A stretch of DNA of 64,000 bases. Source: JAKAFX01 sp043196285. GTDB taxonomy: Archaea > Thermoplasmatota > Thermoplasmata > Thermoplasmatales > Thermoplasmataceae. Positions 35,169 through 43,383 of the stretch are shown here, piece by piece. The position numbers were made by a program, and so were the translations under genes. How positions within the stretch are numbered: position 1 is the stretch's first letter; every line of letters begins with the position of its first letter. The stretch covers positions 1-64,000 of the forward strand of contig JBBYJL010000001.1 of the NCBI GenBank assembly GCA_043196285.1, given 5' to 3'. The notes under the pieces are model-generated. The model was not told where the DNA came from. It saw only the letters and a list, made by a program, of their open reading frames with translations, and ran no database searches.

Positions 35169-35363
35169 TCATCCCCCGGAAAACACTTCAAGGAAAACCA
35201 AATCATCACTTTCAGAAACCTCTTTGTCAGAGGTGCATGGCATTCCATTCTTTATGAAGACAAATTTTTCAGCCCTGAGGCCGAGACTTGAAGCTACTTC
35301 TCCAACTGTCTTGCCAGTGGAAGACCTAATTTCTGTGCCATTCCTGCCAACTATTTTTATCAT
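35169..35363 (-). CDS. ThiS/MoaD/Urm1-like small archaeal modifier ending in Gly-Gly
   Basis: A protein of 64 residues from the ATG at 35363 (MIKIVGRNGTE). It has a beta-grasp pattern: a strand pair, GKTVGEVASSLGL helix, FIKNGMPC, then the end LVFLEVFSGG. The terminal diglycine is where an E1-like enzyme adenylates and thiocarboxylates such proteins. They serve as sulfur carriers (thiamin, molybdopterin, tRNA 2-thiouridine) or as conjugated modifiers (SAMPs). The longer reading frame upstream would run into the tRNA gene. The ATG lies 13 nt beyond the 3' end of tRNA-Gln on the same strand, so the two are likely co-transcribed. Confidence 0.85.
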   Translation of the reverse strand: MIKIVGRNGTEIRSSTGKTVGEVASSLGLRAEKFVFIKNGMPCTSDKEVSESDDLVFLEVFSGG

Positions 35364-35376
35364 GTACACTCCTTTA

Positions 35377-35449
35377 CAGCCCCGGGCAGATTTGAACTGC
35401 CGTCGACGGATCCAAAGTCCGATATGCTTGGCCACTACACCACGGGGCT
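35377..35449 (-). tRNA. tRNA-Gln (anticodon UUG)
   Basis: The minus strand folds into a 73-nt cloverleaf: acceptor stem AGCCCCG paired with CGGGGCT, discriminator G, a D-arm with GG in the loop, an anticodon loop CTTTGGA reading TTG, and a T-arm with GGCAG-TTCAAAT-CTGCC. No intron is present, and CCA is not encoded. The first anticodon-stem pair is weak (T opposite T). The 5' end lies 31 nt from the right end of the tnpB element. Confidence 0.93.
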
Positions 35450-35486
35450 ATTCATTCACGATAATGAGTCGTGAAGTATTGAACTA

Positions 35487-35506
35487 CCCCATACTAACGC
35501 ATGGGG
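35487..35506 (-). repeat. Right-end hairpin of the tnpB element
   Basis: CCCCAT (35487-35492) and ATGGGG (35501-35506) form a 6-bp stem with an 8-nt loop. Such an imperfect palindrome near the right end is what TnpA of the IS200/IS605 family recognises, and the same region forms the 3' part of the guide (omega) RNA. In copy 2 the left arm has become CCACAC, so the hairpin is damaged there. Confidence 0.6.
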
Positions 35507-36263
35507 TTTCCTGATTCAACGACCGACATCTGCCCGTATGAATATATTCCATGCATGGCAGAAGTGGCAATCTCCACAGGCGTTAATTCCAGCTTCACCG
35601 GTTCTGCCTTTATCAATTCAACCCTCCTTATGTTCCTTGATGCGTTGTAGTCTCTATAAATTATCAGACCGCGGACATCGCAGTGATATATGCGATCTGA
35701 TAATCTAAGATCATGCCTTATGTTACAGCATCCTGAACAGATTTTAGAAGAGGATCGGATCTACCTATTTCTATTATGTCATTTCCGTTTATCCACCTCC
35801 CCTTTCGTATGTTGTGGAACAGAAATAATATCCAACATCGTTTGTTATAACGATCTGGTTTATATTTCTTATTTTAGATAATTTAGGGAAATATATCCTG
35901 TCATTCTTTGTTGTGATGTGCTGTGGCACTGCAGAATAATCCTTCTCTCATTCCTCTTTGAATTTATTTTGATCAGCATTCTTATGAAAGAAATTATAGA
36001 ATGCATTGTCCAGAAAGCGTAATGATTTCTGAAGTGATTGAGAATTAACCTCGTATAGCCAGGGATACTGTTTCTTTAGTTCGAGAAGCATGTTTTGTGT
36101 ATCGAGATAGTTTAGAAAGGATTTCTTTGCATCCTTATGCGTGATATAGTATTCATCCCTCTTGTTCAGAAAATAACTGTAAACAAATCTACAGCTGCCA
36201 AAATGTTTTCCAAGAGAATTTTTGTTTCTCATTGAGATACGATTTCACAGTGGTAGCTGTCAT
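35494..36263 (-). pseudogene. tnpB: tnpB remnant (RNA-guided nuclease family), frameshifted and internally deleted
   Basis: On the minus strand the N-terminus begins at 36263 (MTATTVKSYLNEKQ) and shifts frame to FGSCRFVYSYFLNKRDEYY (frame 36232-35948). A PKLSKIRNINQIV segment follows in another frame. The C-terminus has CSGCC, then CDVRG and YRDYNASRNI, ending near VVESGNPMR and TAG at 35494. The zinc-ribbon CxxC is now CDVRG. At about 770 bp it is well short of the roughly 1.1-1.2 kb of an intact tnpB; the catalytic RuvC middle is missing. The protein is certainly inactive. Confidence 0.85.
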
Positions 36264-36346
36264 TATTATAGATATTGATAAAAATTCATAAGTTTTTGGC
36301 TCGCTTTCATTGCTTATCCTGCGAAAGGGAATTTTCGCTCATAATG

Positions 36347-37105
36347 TTAAACTTCCAGATAGTAGATACGCGATCCGTCGGACTGAGAAGCATAACTTAT
36401 GGATCGGTACTTAATTCTGTTTTTCTCAAGGTATGTCCGAACGGTAGTGGTTGCCAATTCAGGGGTATTATTCTCCTGACTGAGATGTGTCAGTATTATT
36501 TCGCTGTTGCTCTCACATACTCTTCCAATTAGATCAGCAGACTGATCATTGGAAAGGTGACCATGATTGCTTGATATTCTCCTTTTGAGATTTTGTGGAT
36601 AACTTCCATCCATCAGCATTCCAATATCGTGGTTTGCTTCCACAGCAAGTATTTCTGATCCTTTCATCTTTGAAATAAGCTCCTCGTTCGGAAATCCAAG
36701 ATCAGATACAATGCTGATCTTGGCGTTCCCATTTTCCACAATATATGCAACGGGATCGGCAGCATCATGGGAAACGCTCACTGCAGACACCTTGAAATTG
36801 CCAAGAACCAACTCACTCTTTATAGTGTAGCTCTCCATTCCGATTGCAAGTGCAGTCTTTTCACGCGTATATAGATCCGCCTTGATATTTTTTTTCAATA
36901 TGCCCAGTCCTGAGGAATGATCGCTGTGTTCGTGTGTAATGAACACTGAAACGTTGTCCATCGAAAGACCAAGATCCAGTACCGGATTCTTGAATCTCCT
37001 CAGTGATATGCCGAAATCAAACACAAGGAGGTTCTCATCATCCCAGAGTATACTGCAGTTTCCCTTGCTCCCGCTGGAAATAGACCTGTAACCTATTCTG
37101 GTCAA
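36347..37105 (-). CDS. MBL-fold metallo-hydrolase (YycJ/VicX-like)
   Basis: A protein of 252 residues. The metal site motif THEHSDHSSG (HxHxDH) is near residue 57, preceded by the strand LLVFDFGIS; further metal ligands occur in VSHDAADP, SIVSDLGF and the ANHD segment. The opening YRSISSGSKGNCSIL is typical of the YycJ branch. It is cytoplasmic; the substrate is unknown, nuclease or phosphodiesterase activity being possible. Its TAA lies at the edge of the tnpB element. Confidence 0.88.
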   Translation of the reverse strand: MTRIGYRSISSGSKGNCSILWDDENLLVFDFGISLRRFKNPVLDLGLSMDNVSVFITHEHSDHSSGLGILKKNIKADLYTREKTALAIGMESYTIKSELVLGNFKVSAVSVSHDAADPVAYIVENGNAKISIVSDLGFPNEELISKMKGSEILAVEANHDIGMLMDGSYPQNLKRRISSNHGHLSNDQSADLIGRVCESNSEIILTHLSQENNTPELATTTVRTYLEKNRIKYRSISYASQSDGSRIYYLEV

Positions 37106-37247
37106 CAGGCAGTAATCACAACACTATATTATGAGATTTCTCACCTTTCAATGAAAAAATACAATAGAGGCTTACAGTCCACAGGAAACCAGTCGAAGAT
37201 TTTTATAATAAGGTAAATGAAAATTAAAAAAATTTGGTATAATGATT

Positions 37248-39044
37248 TTAGTGTCTCTGTCTTCTTATTCCCGCCACCGCAAGAACAGCAACCACCACTA
37301 CAACTAGACCGACAATTGCAAGACCTGTTGATGAGCTCAGGAATGATCCGATTGTTGAAGTCGAGTTTGTCTGTGCAGAAGTGATCTCAATTGTATGGTT
37401 CGAAAAGTGCGGTATATGCACTATAACCACAAATCCACCGGAAACGCTGACCGTGGAATATGTGGCGTTCAGCGAGTCAGTAGAGTTTATCACTAGATTC
37501 ACAGTCTGCGCGCTAACTGTTGTTGAATCGAACTTCACAACAATCTTGCTGGAGTTACTTATAACTGTGTTGGGAACAAATACTGCAATGGATGTTCCCG
37601 AATGAGTGCTTGAGGAGACTGCAAGGTTAACCCTACCCGATGCTGCGTTTATGAGGGTCAGGTTCACGGAAGCATTATAATTCATGTTCTGCGAGTTTAC
37701 GACTCCATTTTCAGACGTGAGTACAACCTGTGTTGCCACTTTTCCGTGTATTATACCATCAGCCACAGCATTCAGATCACTGTTTCTGGAACCCTGTAGT
37801 CCAGGCGGAGCCACAAAAGCTACATGGGCCAGCTCAGATGTTGAAATGGATACGACCTGACCATTCACATTCAGTTCTCCCTGACTCAGAAGCAGAAATC
37901 CCCTGAAGCCATTTCCAGACAGATAAACTCCGTGAGATCCCGCATTGACGTTTCCGGAAATTCCACCGGCCTGGTACGTGAAGGCGTTTGAGTTGGTTGC
38001 CAATTCAGATCCGGTAAAGCTTGAAGATATACCTCTCGGGGAGAACTTTGTTGCTGTTATTCCTGTAGCTAGAGTGAAATTTATTGTACCATTGCTGACA
38101 AAGAAGTTGGATTCAAGTGACGGGTTGTCGTGTACCGTCATGAGATCGGTATTGTTAAGGTAGGCGAACAGCGAACCCATGAGTACTGGTGTATCAGTGG
38201 TGATTACTGGAGCCCTTCCACTTTGCAGCAGACTTCCATTACCCTTGACCTCAATCTGGCTGAATACAGTCTGTCGATCAACCGTGCTGTTGAAGCCAGT
38301 TATAATACCGGTTGACTGATTGAAGGTGAAGTTAAGAAAATCGCCTGATACGAGCCCTGTAGTTATATTGTAAGCGAAGGCCCTGTTATTCTGAAGGTGA
38401 TCCAGCAGATAGCTCCTCAGGGAGAGATTGGTCACTATTCCGAGAACCATGTGCCCGGACGTTGACGTATAGTTGAGGAAAAGCCCGTTTGATGAAAGGT
38501 TCGCGTCCGATGTTCCGAAAACTATTACGGGAATCCCTTCAATATCCATGCCATATGCTCTGACTGATCCCATGCTTATGCCCATCTGTGTGCTGAATCC
38601 TCCCATTCCGAAGTACAAAGAACTGTTAAGCTTAAACTTCAGTGGAATTGCCTTATGGTCAAGAGTCAGGTTCACAAAGGCTGTTGAGTGAGTAATGTCC
38701 ATACCTCCAGCAAAGAGAAGGAACAGGTTCGCATCACTTGTTCTTATTATGCTGCCATTAGTCATTTTTATAGCAACTGATATTCCATTTCCAGTCGGCA
38801 TGGATAGAGAGGGTGCGCTAACCTTAATCATGCTTGCTATGCCTGCATTAAGGTTGGTACTGTTGTAATCAAGGTTTGTTACTGTGCTCGCAGTCCCGTT
38901 ATAGGAGAACAAATAATTTCCCACATTTGCAGTTGTTTGCGAGCTGTTTGTACCTGTAGCGGCAACAACGCCGGCCCCCATTACAAGGGCAAGCACCATT
39001 GCTACTGCTAATGTTTTTGTGATCATATTCTTAAGTAATCCCAA
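37248..39044 (-). CDS. Secreted, sequon-rich surface protein with C-terminal anchor (S-layer candidate)
   Basis: A protein of 598 residues. An N-terminal signal sequence (about 7-30, MITKTLAVAMVLALVMGAG) is followed by a long beta-rich, Ser/Thr/Asn-rich ectodomain with more than twenty N-x-S/T glycosylation sequons. It ends in a Thr/Ser linker, one membrane helix (about 573-593, Val-rich) and a short basic tail RRQRH. This is the plan of archaeal S-layer or other large surface glycoproteins. The start is TTG at 39044 or ATG at 39026. No specific family is recognised. Confidence 0.75.
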   Translation of the reverse strand: MGLLKNMITKTLAVAMVLALVMGAGVVAATGTNSSQTTANVGNYLFSYNGTASTVTNLDYNSTNLNAGIASMIKVSAPSLSMPTGNGISVAIKMTNGSIIRTSDANLFLLFAGGMDITHSTAFVNLTLDHKAIPLKFKLNSSLYFGMGGFSTQMGISMGSVRAYGMDIEGIPVIVFGTSDANLSSNGLFLNYTSTSGHMVLGIVTNLSLRSYLLDHLQNNRAFAYNITTGLVSGDFLNFTFNQSTGIITGFNSTVDRQTVFSQIEVKGNGSLLQSGRAPVITTDTPVLMGSLFAYLNNTDLMTVHDNPSLESNFFVSNGTINFTLATGITATKFSPRGISSSFTGSELATNSNAFTYQAGGISGNVNAGSHGVYLSGNGFRGFLLLSQGELNVNGQVVSISTSELAHVAFVAPPGLQGSRNSDLNAVADGIIHGKVATQVVLTSENGVVNSQNMNYNASVNLTLINAASGRVNLAVSSSTHSGTSIAVFVPNTVISNSSKIVVKFDSTTVSAQTVNLVINSTDSLNATYSTVSVSGGFVVIVHIPHFSNHTIEITSAQTNSTSTIGSFLSSSTGLAIVGLVVVVVAVLAVAGIRRQRH

Positions 39045-39132
39045 TCCGTCAATAAGATTATTGGTTCAAGTTTGTACCAATCATATTGAATTGAGAAACT
39101 ATCGAAAATCCATGCTATGCAAACGGAAAGAT

Positions 39133-40248
39133 TCAGAAATATGAGAGGATATCATAGAAAGTATTTCTCTGTGCAGGAATCCTACCTATTTCCCTTATCA
39201 TGTAATTTATTTCTTGAGTGGTTGCAGTTTCTTTCCTATCCGTTGCCCCGAATATCTTTTCACTGAAAGCGGTACCCACAAGATCGCTTCCACCGGAATC
39301 AAGGGCAATCTGCGCGAGAAGTTTTCCGATTGCAACCCAGTATACGCTGATATTCCTGATTGCAGTTCCCATTAATATCCTTGCCATCGATATTACTTTG
39401 AGATCATTCACGCCGGATCCAGGATAGACAACCTTCCCCATTTTCTGGAGCGGAGTGTTATCTGGACTGAATTTAAGGGGTATGAAGGAGAGAATTCCCG
39501 GGACTTCAAGCTGGTTGTCCCTAAGCTTTATCATGTGATCTACTATACTTTCCCATGTCTCTACATGACCATATGTCATGGTAGAGTTTCCAGGAATCCC
39601 CAGCGAGTGAATGATCTTTGCATCCTCGAGCCACTTTTCTCCCGAAATCTTTTCCGAGGTTGTTATCTGCTTCCTGATCTTAGGATCAAAAATTTCTGCA
39701 CCCCCACCTGTATGGGCATCCATTCCTGCATCTCTGAACCTCAATACAGTCTCCTTGAGGCTGTTTCCTGTGGTTCTAGCAATAAAATCGATCTCCGGTA
39801 TGGTGAGGGCTTTCAGCGTTGCCTCAGGAAAAGTGCTTTTCACAGCCCTGAATACACTTTCATAATATTCCATTCCAAGGTAAGGATTAAAGCCTCCAAC
39901 GATGTGAATTTCGGTTGCATTAAGGTTCTTCGCCTTCTGGGTCTCCTGTCTTACCTGTTGCACGCTTAGCTCGTACCCTTTGTCCGTCTTTCCTTTCAGC
40001 TTTGCCGGAACATAGAATGCACATATAGGGCAGCTTGCTGAACAGTAATTGGAATAATTGATATTATAAGAAACAGCATAAGTGACAACATCCCCAACCT
40101 GCTTGGATGTTAGTCTTGAACCAAGGATCATCAACTGGAAAAGATCAAGATCATTAAGAATGCTCATCGCCTCCTTGAAGCCGATTTGAGTACCCGAGAG
40201 TACGGATTCCTGCCAGTATTCAGTGTCGTAATTATTCGTATTCTGCAT
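39133..40248 (-). CDS. mqnE: Aminofutalosine synthase-like radical SAM enzyme (MqnE/MqnC family)
   Basis: A protein of 371 residues. The cluster motif CSASCPIC (CxxxCxxC) is followed by AFY; other landmarks are IHIVGGFNP, AHTGGGAEIFDP and MTYGHVETWESIVDHM. In the futalosine route, MqnE joins the chorismate-derived product of MqnA to adenosine. The segments SVYWVAIGK and DLVGTAFSEKI favour MqnE over MqnC, but the two are close relatives. mqnA lies at 62.4 kb, not in this operon. Confidence 0.75.
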   Translation of the reverse strand: MQNTNNYDTEYWQESVLSGTQIGFKEAMSILNDLDLFQLMILGSRLTSKQVGDVVTYAVSYNINYSNYCSASCPICAFYVPAKLKGKTDKGYELSVQQVRQETQKAKNLNATEIHIVGGFNPYLGMEYYESVFRAVKSTFPEATLKALTIPEIDFIARTTGNSLKETVLRFRDAGMDAHTGGGAEIFDPKIRKQITTSEKISGEKWLEDAKIIHSLGIPGNSTMTYGHVETWESIVDHMIKLRDNQLEVPGILSFIPLKFSPDNTPLQKMGKVVYPGSGVNDLKVISMARILMGTAIRNISVYWVAIGKLLAQIALDSGGSDLVGTAFSEKIFGATDRKETATTQEINYMIREIGRIPAQRNTFYDILSYF

Positions 40249-40351
40249 CAGTACTTAATCCAATTTTAGCTAATAACCATTCTCAATCACAGGCGTTGGA
40301 TACTGGATGAAAGATAAACGCAAAATAAGCAGAGAAGGCATCTGGCAGGAA

Positions 40352-41026
40352 TTACAGATTTAGTATCTCATATCTTCCGGGTCTTCTCTCCAGTCCCTCT
40401 GAAATCTGCCAGTTGAGTTCACCCACTACCTGTTCGGGATTTGCAGATTCATAAACCGATCTGCCAACAATTACGTAATCAGTACCATTCATCACGGCTT
40501 CTACGGCATTTCCTCCCTGCGCACCAATTCCAGGAGAGACTATTGGCTTATTCATGCTCCTCTCTCTAACCCTTCTTATCATAGAAGGATTGTTCCCAGG
40601 AGCAATGAACCCATCGACTCCAGATTTCAAAGCAAGCGAAAGAAGGCCATCTAGATCCTTCTCCATAAAATCTGAAGCTCCGGGATGGGACATGGCTACA
40701 ACTGCTAGTACCTTAATCCCACGGGCAGATTCTACCACTGCTCTCAATGAATCCCCCCCCACAAAGGCATGGGCTATAACGCCATACGCTCCCATTTCGT
40801 AAACCTTTTGCGTAATAAGGGAGTTTGTGTTGGGTATGTCAGCGATCTTCAGGTCACAGATGACACGGGTGAATCTGGATAGCTTTGCTATAATGCCGGG
40901 ACCAGCTCCAAGGATCAAAGGCCAGTTTATCTTGACGGCGAATACCATATCTGAAACGTTTTTTGAAATCTCCAAGGCTTTTGTCTCTTCAAAAACGTCA
41001 AGCGCAATTATCAGCCTGTTATCCAT
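40352..41026 (-). CDS. pyrF: Orotidine 5'-phosphate decarboxylase
   Basis: A protein of 224 residues. The catalytic Asp-Lys-x-x-Asp array is visible as CDLKIADIPNT, the N-terminal strand as LIIALDV and the phosphate-binding end as SPGIGAQGG and VGRSVYES. It produces UMP. It lies 42 nt downstream of ftsZ on the same strand. pyrE is 1.9 kb away on the other strand. Confidence 0.95.
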   Translation of the reverse strand: MDNRLIIALDVFEETKALEISKNVSDMVFAVKINWPLILGAGPGIIAKLSRFTRVICDLKIADIPNTNSLITQKVYEMGAYGVIAHAFVGGDSLRAVVESARGIKVLAVVAMSHPGASDFMEKDLDGLLSLALKSGVDGFIAPGNNPSMIRRVRERSMNKPIVSPGIGAQGGNAVEAVMNGTDYVIVGRSVYESANPEQVVGELNWQISEGLERRPGRYEILNL

Positions 41027-41068
41027 TGATGTAAAGGATATTAAAAATACATAATAAGTTAGTGATTA

Positions 41069-42220
41069 CTACCTTATCATGTCGACGCCAATTGAGTCGT
41101 CCTTGTCGAGTATGATCTTTTCCAGATTGGAAATATCTTCCGGCCTGTTTATGACAAATGGAGACTTTATTCCAACCATGAGAACCAGAATGCCGATCTT
41201 GTTTTCCTTCCCTTTCTCGACCCTAGCTCCCCATTTTATTGTGGCGTCAGGATGAATTCTTGAATGTATCTCTGTCATTGCAATCAGGTGTTCCTTGACA
41301 GTCATATCAGGTCCACCGGTCACGCTCACAATGCACCCTCTAGCATGTGAAATGTCAGCCTCTATAAGGGGGAAAGATATGGCCTGATTGAGAGCATCCA
41401 TGATCCTGTTTTCTCCTCTGGCTGATTCTCCATAACCCACCATTGCTGCTCCTCCAGCCTTGAGAACATTTGCCACGTCGGCAAAGTCTACATTTATGAG
41501 TCCAGTTTTGGTGATGAGTTCAGTAAGCCCTTTCATTGTTCTGGTCATTATGGAGTCAGCGTACCTGAACGCATCCTCAGTGTTCTTACTCGGGGATTCT
41601 GTTAGCAGCTTATCATTTGGTATGGTGAGGATGGTGTCAGAATACCTTGAGAGTTTCTCGAGGCCATGCATTGCATTGTCCATACGGAATTTGCCCTCTG
41701 ACTTGAAAGGAAGAGTAACAATTGATATCACGATTGCACCAGACTCCTTTGCTGCCTTTGCTACTATTGGAGCTGCACCAGTGCCAGTCCCTCCTCCCAG
41801 ACCACATGTGATAAAGGCAATGTCTGATCCTCTCATGAGCTCCCTTATCTTGGAAATATCCTCCATTGCAGCATCCTCTCCCACCTTTGGGAGTCCGCCC
41901 GATCCAAGCCCTCTGGTTCTCTTGTAACCAATCAAAAGTTTAGCCTTTGATCTCGTCTGCTTTTCAAGGTGGTTTGCATCAGTGTTGATGGCTAGCAAAT
42001 CAGCACCCTCAATACCCATCTGATACAGTCTGGTTATTGTGTTGGCGCCTGCACCTCCACATCCAGCTATTCTTATGCGAACCCTTTTCATCTGCGCGGC
42101 TTTTGCTATGTGCTCATCCTGCGGACACTTGTAGTCATCGCCTATAATCTCTATTCCGCCAAGATCGTCCTCAACCCTTTTTTGTATGGTTTCCAGCAAG
42201 AGAGAATTGTTGTCATACAT
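41069..42220 (-). CDS. ftsZ: Cell-division GTPase FtsZ
   Basis: A protein of 383 residues from the ATG at 42220 (MYDNNSLLLETI). The GTP-binding GCGGAGANT and the tubulin signature GGGTGTGAAP (near residue 145) are intact, as is the T7 loop NVDFADV. It polymerises into the division ring. The longer frame from 42316 would include the promoter TATA box, so the shorter start is chosen. Confidence 0.94.
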   Translation of the reverse strand: MYDNNSLLLETIQKRVEDDLGGIEIIGDDYKCPQDEHIAKAAQMKRVRIRIAGCGGAGANTITRLYQMGIEGADLLAINTDANHLEKQTRSKAKLLIGYKRTRGLGSGGLPKVGEDAAMEDISKIRELMRGSDIAFITCGLGGGTGTGAAPIVAKAAKESGAIVISIVTLPFKSEGKFRMDNAMHGLEKLSRYSDTILTIPNDKLLTESPSKNTEDAFRYADSIMTRTMKGLTELITKTGLINVDFADVANVLKAGGAAMVGYGESARGENRIMDALNQAISFPLIEADISHARGCIVSVTGGPDMTVKEHLIAMTEIHSRIHPDATIKWGARVEKGKENKIGILVLMVGIKSPFVINRPEDISNLEKIILDKDDSIGVDMIR

Positions 42221-42240
42221 ATGTCTGCTACTATTGGCAA

Positions 42241-42256
42241 CATAGTATATAATATT
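42241..42256 (-). promoter_or_regulatory. TATA box of ftsZ
   Basis: The minus strand reads AAATATTATATACTATG here; its centre is about 28 nt from the ftsZ ATG at 42220. This spacing suits a leaderless transcript and supports the chosen start codon. Confidence 0.55.
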
Positions 42257-42880
42257 TTTGATATATTCAAGTGTGTTGCATAATTTTCCTATTATGACAC
42301 CATAGCATTCTGTCACCTAAGGAATGCAGTGAGAACATTCACGAGAAGTATGATTATTGATCCCGCCCAATTATCACGTGGTATCCAAGAACCTGACAGT
42401 GTATTAGATCTGCTGTAAAATTCAAAAGGTCCTGCATAATTCAGATTTGAAGAGGCGAAAAAATGCAGGAGCAATTGGGAATAATGAAAGAGCATCCTAT
42501 AATAAGTAGTGTTCTAAGGAAAGAAAAAATGGAAAGAACAGACTGCTTCAATGGGTTCTAAACAGTTTAATGGAAGAGGATGCCAGAATTCAGATATCTG
42601 CAGATCCATATGAAAGGACAGATAAATGAAAGGCCCACAGAAACGGATCGAAGACAAGGAAACGGAAGACATTCCCTGAAGCATTCGCGAACGGGATAGA
42701 GGGTATAGGGTTATATCCAAGAAGATTAAGCATCCCCGAATTCACAGGGACGTTGACTTCAAAGGGTGGATGTTAACATGGTTAACGGAAATAGTAACCT
42801 AGCAATAATAATACAGGACATAGCTTGACCATGAGCATATTTCAGCCAAGCTAAAATAGTGCAGAACGATCTCATCACCC
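42257..42880. other. Intergenic region between ftsZ and pyrE, with hairpin and palindrome
   Basis: About 620 bp without a gene that I can support. A 43-codon frame without a start ends with TAA near 42776 (it includes RKRKTFPEAFANGIEGIG) and might be a decayed fragment. GTTAAC-ATG-GTTAAC at 42772-42786 is palindromic apart from its centre. TAGCTTG (42821-42827) pairs with CAAGCTA (42847-42853) around a 19-nt loop, 28 nt before the pyrE start. Either could be a regulatory site for pyrE; no function is shown. Confidence 0.35.
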
Positions 42881-43381
42881 ATGCTAGCAGATACACTTGT
42901 GAAGAGCGGAGCTATAAAATTTGGTGAATTTAAGCTGACTTCCGGAGCAATGTCCAGTTATTATGTGGACATAAAGGAAATATGCACCAATCCTTCAACC
43001 CTGAAGGAAATTGTTGAAAACATAAAGCCGAACATTACCGCTGGTATCATTGCAGGCGTTGAACTGGGAGCTGTTCCCCTGATCGTGGCAACATCCATCA
43101 TAGCAAACAAGCCGTATATCATAATCAGGAAAGAACGATCCCATGGCACAGGTTCACTCATAATCGGTAACAATTTCGAAGGAAAGGAGGTAGATCTTAT
43201 TGAGGACGTAGTCACCACCGGGGGATCTGTTGTCAAGGCAGTCGAAATTCTAAGGGAAAACAAGGCTATAGTCAAAAAGGCGATATGTGTTGTAGACAGG
43301 GAAGAGGGGGGAAAAAAGAACCTTCTGGATCATGGGATCGAACTGATACCCCTGGTAAAAATAAGTCAGATCAAGAGATAA
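42881..43381 (+). CDS. pyrE: Orotate phosphoribosyltransferase
   Basis: A protein of 166 residues, the short archaeal form. The PRPP-binding motif is DLIEDVVTTGGSV, and the N-terminal GEFKLTSGAMSSYYVD contacts orotate. It converts orotate to OMP, which pyrF then decarboxylates. It converges with the aIF6 gene, 2 nt between stops. Confidence 0.94.
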   Translation: MLADTLVKSGAIKFGEFKLTSGAMSSYYVDIKEICTNPSTLKEIVENIKPNITAGIIAGVELGAVPLIVATSIIANKPYIIIRKERSHGTGSLIIGNNFEGKEVDLIEDVVTTGGSVVKAVEILRENKAIVKKAICVVDREEGGKKNLLDHGIELIPLVKISQIKR

Positions 43382-43383
43382 AT

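Larger units (their letters stand above)
35481..36349 (-). mobile_element. Decayed IS605/IS1341-type tnpB element, copy 1
   Basis: The limits come from comparing this stretch with the second copy at 61.1-62.35 kb. Both share the right end (GAACTACC then a hairpin, then the tnpB 3' end) and the left end (up to about 36349, including CATTGCTTATCCTGCGAAAG). No tnpA is present in the element. The right end sits 31 nt from tRNA-Gln; the left end touches the stop codon of the MBL hydrolase gene. Confidence 0.75.

Noticed and set aside
35143..35514. Plus-strand frame of 123 codons over the modifier gene and tRNA
   Set aside because: It is antisense to both the Gly-Gly protein gene and tRNA-Gln, and extends into the tnpB element.
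42313..42720. Two minus-strand frames (60 and 68 codons) upstream of ftsZ
   Set aside because: They lack similarity to known proteins, good starts or conserved spacing, and look like chance frames in an intergenic region.
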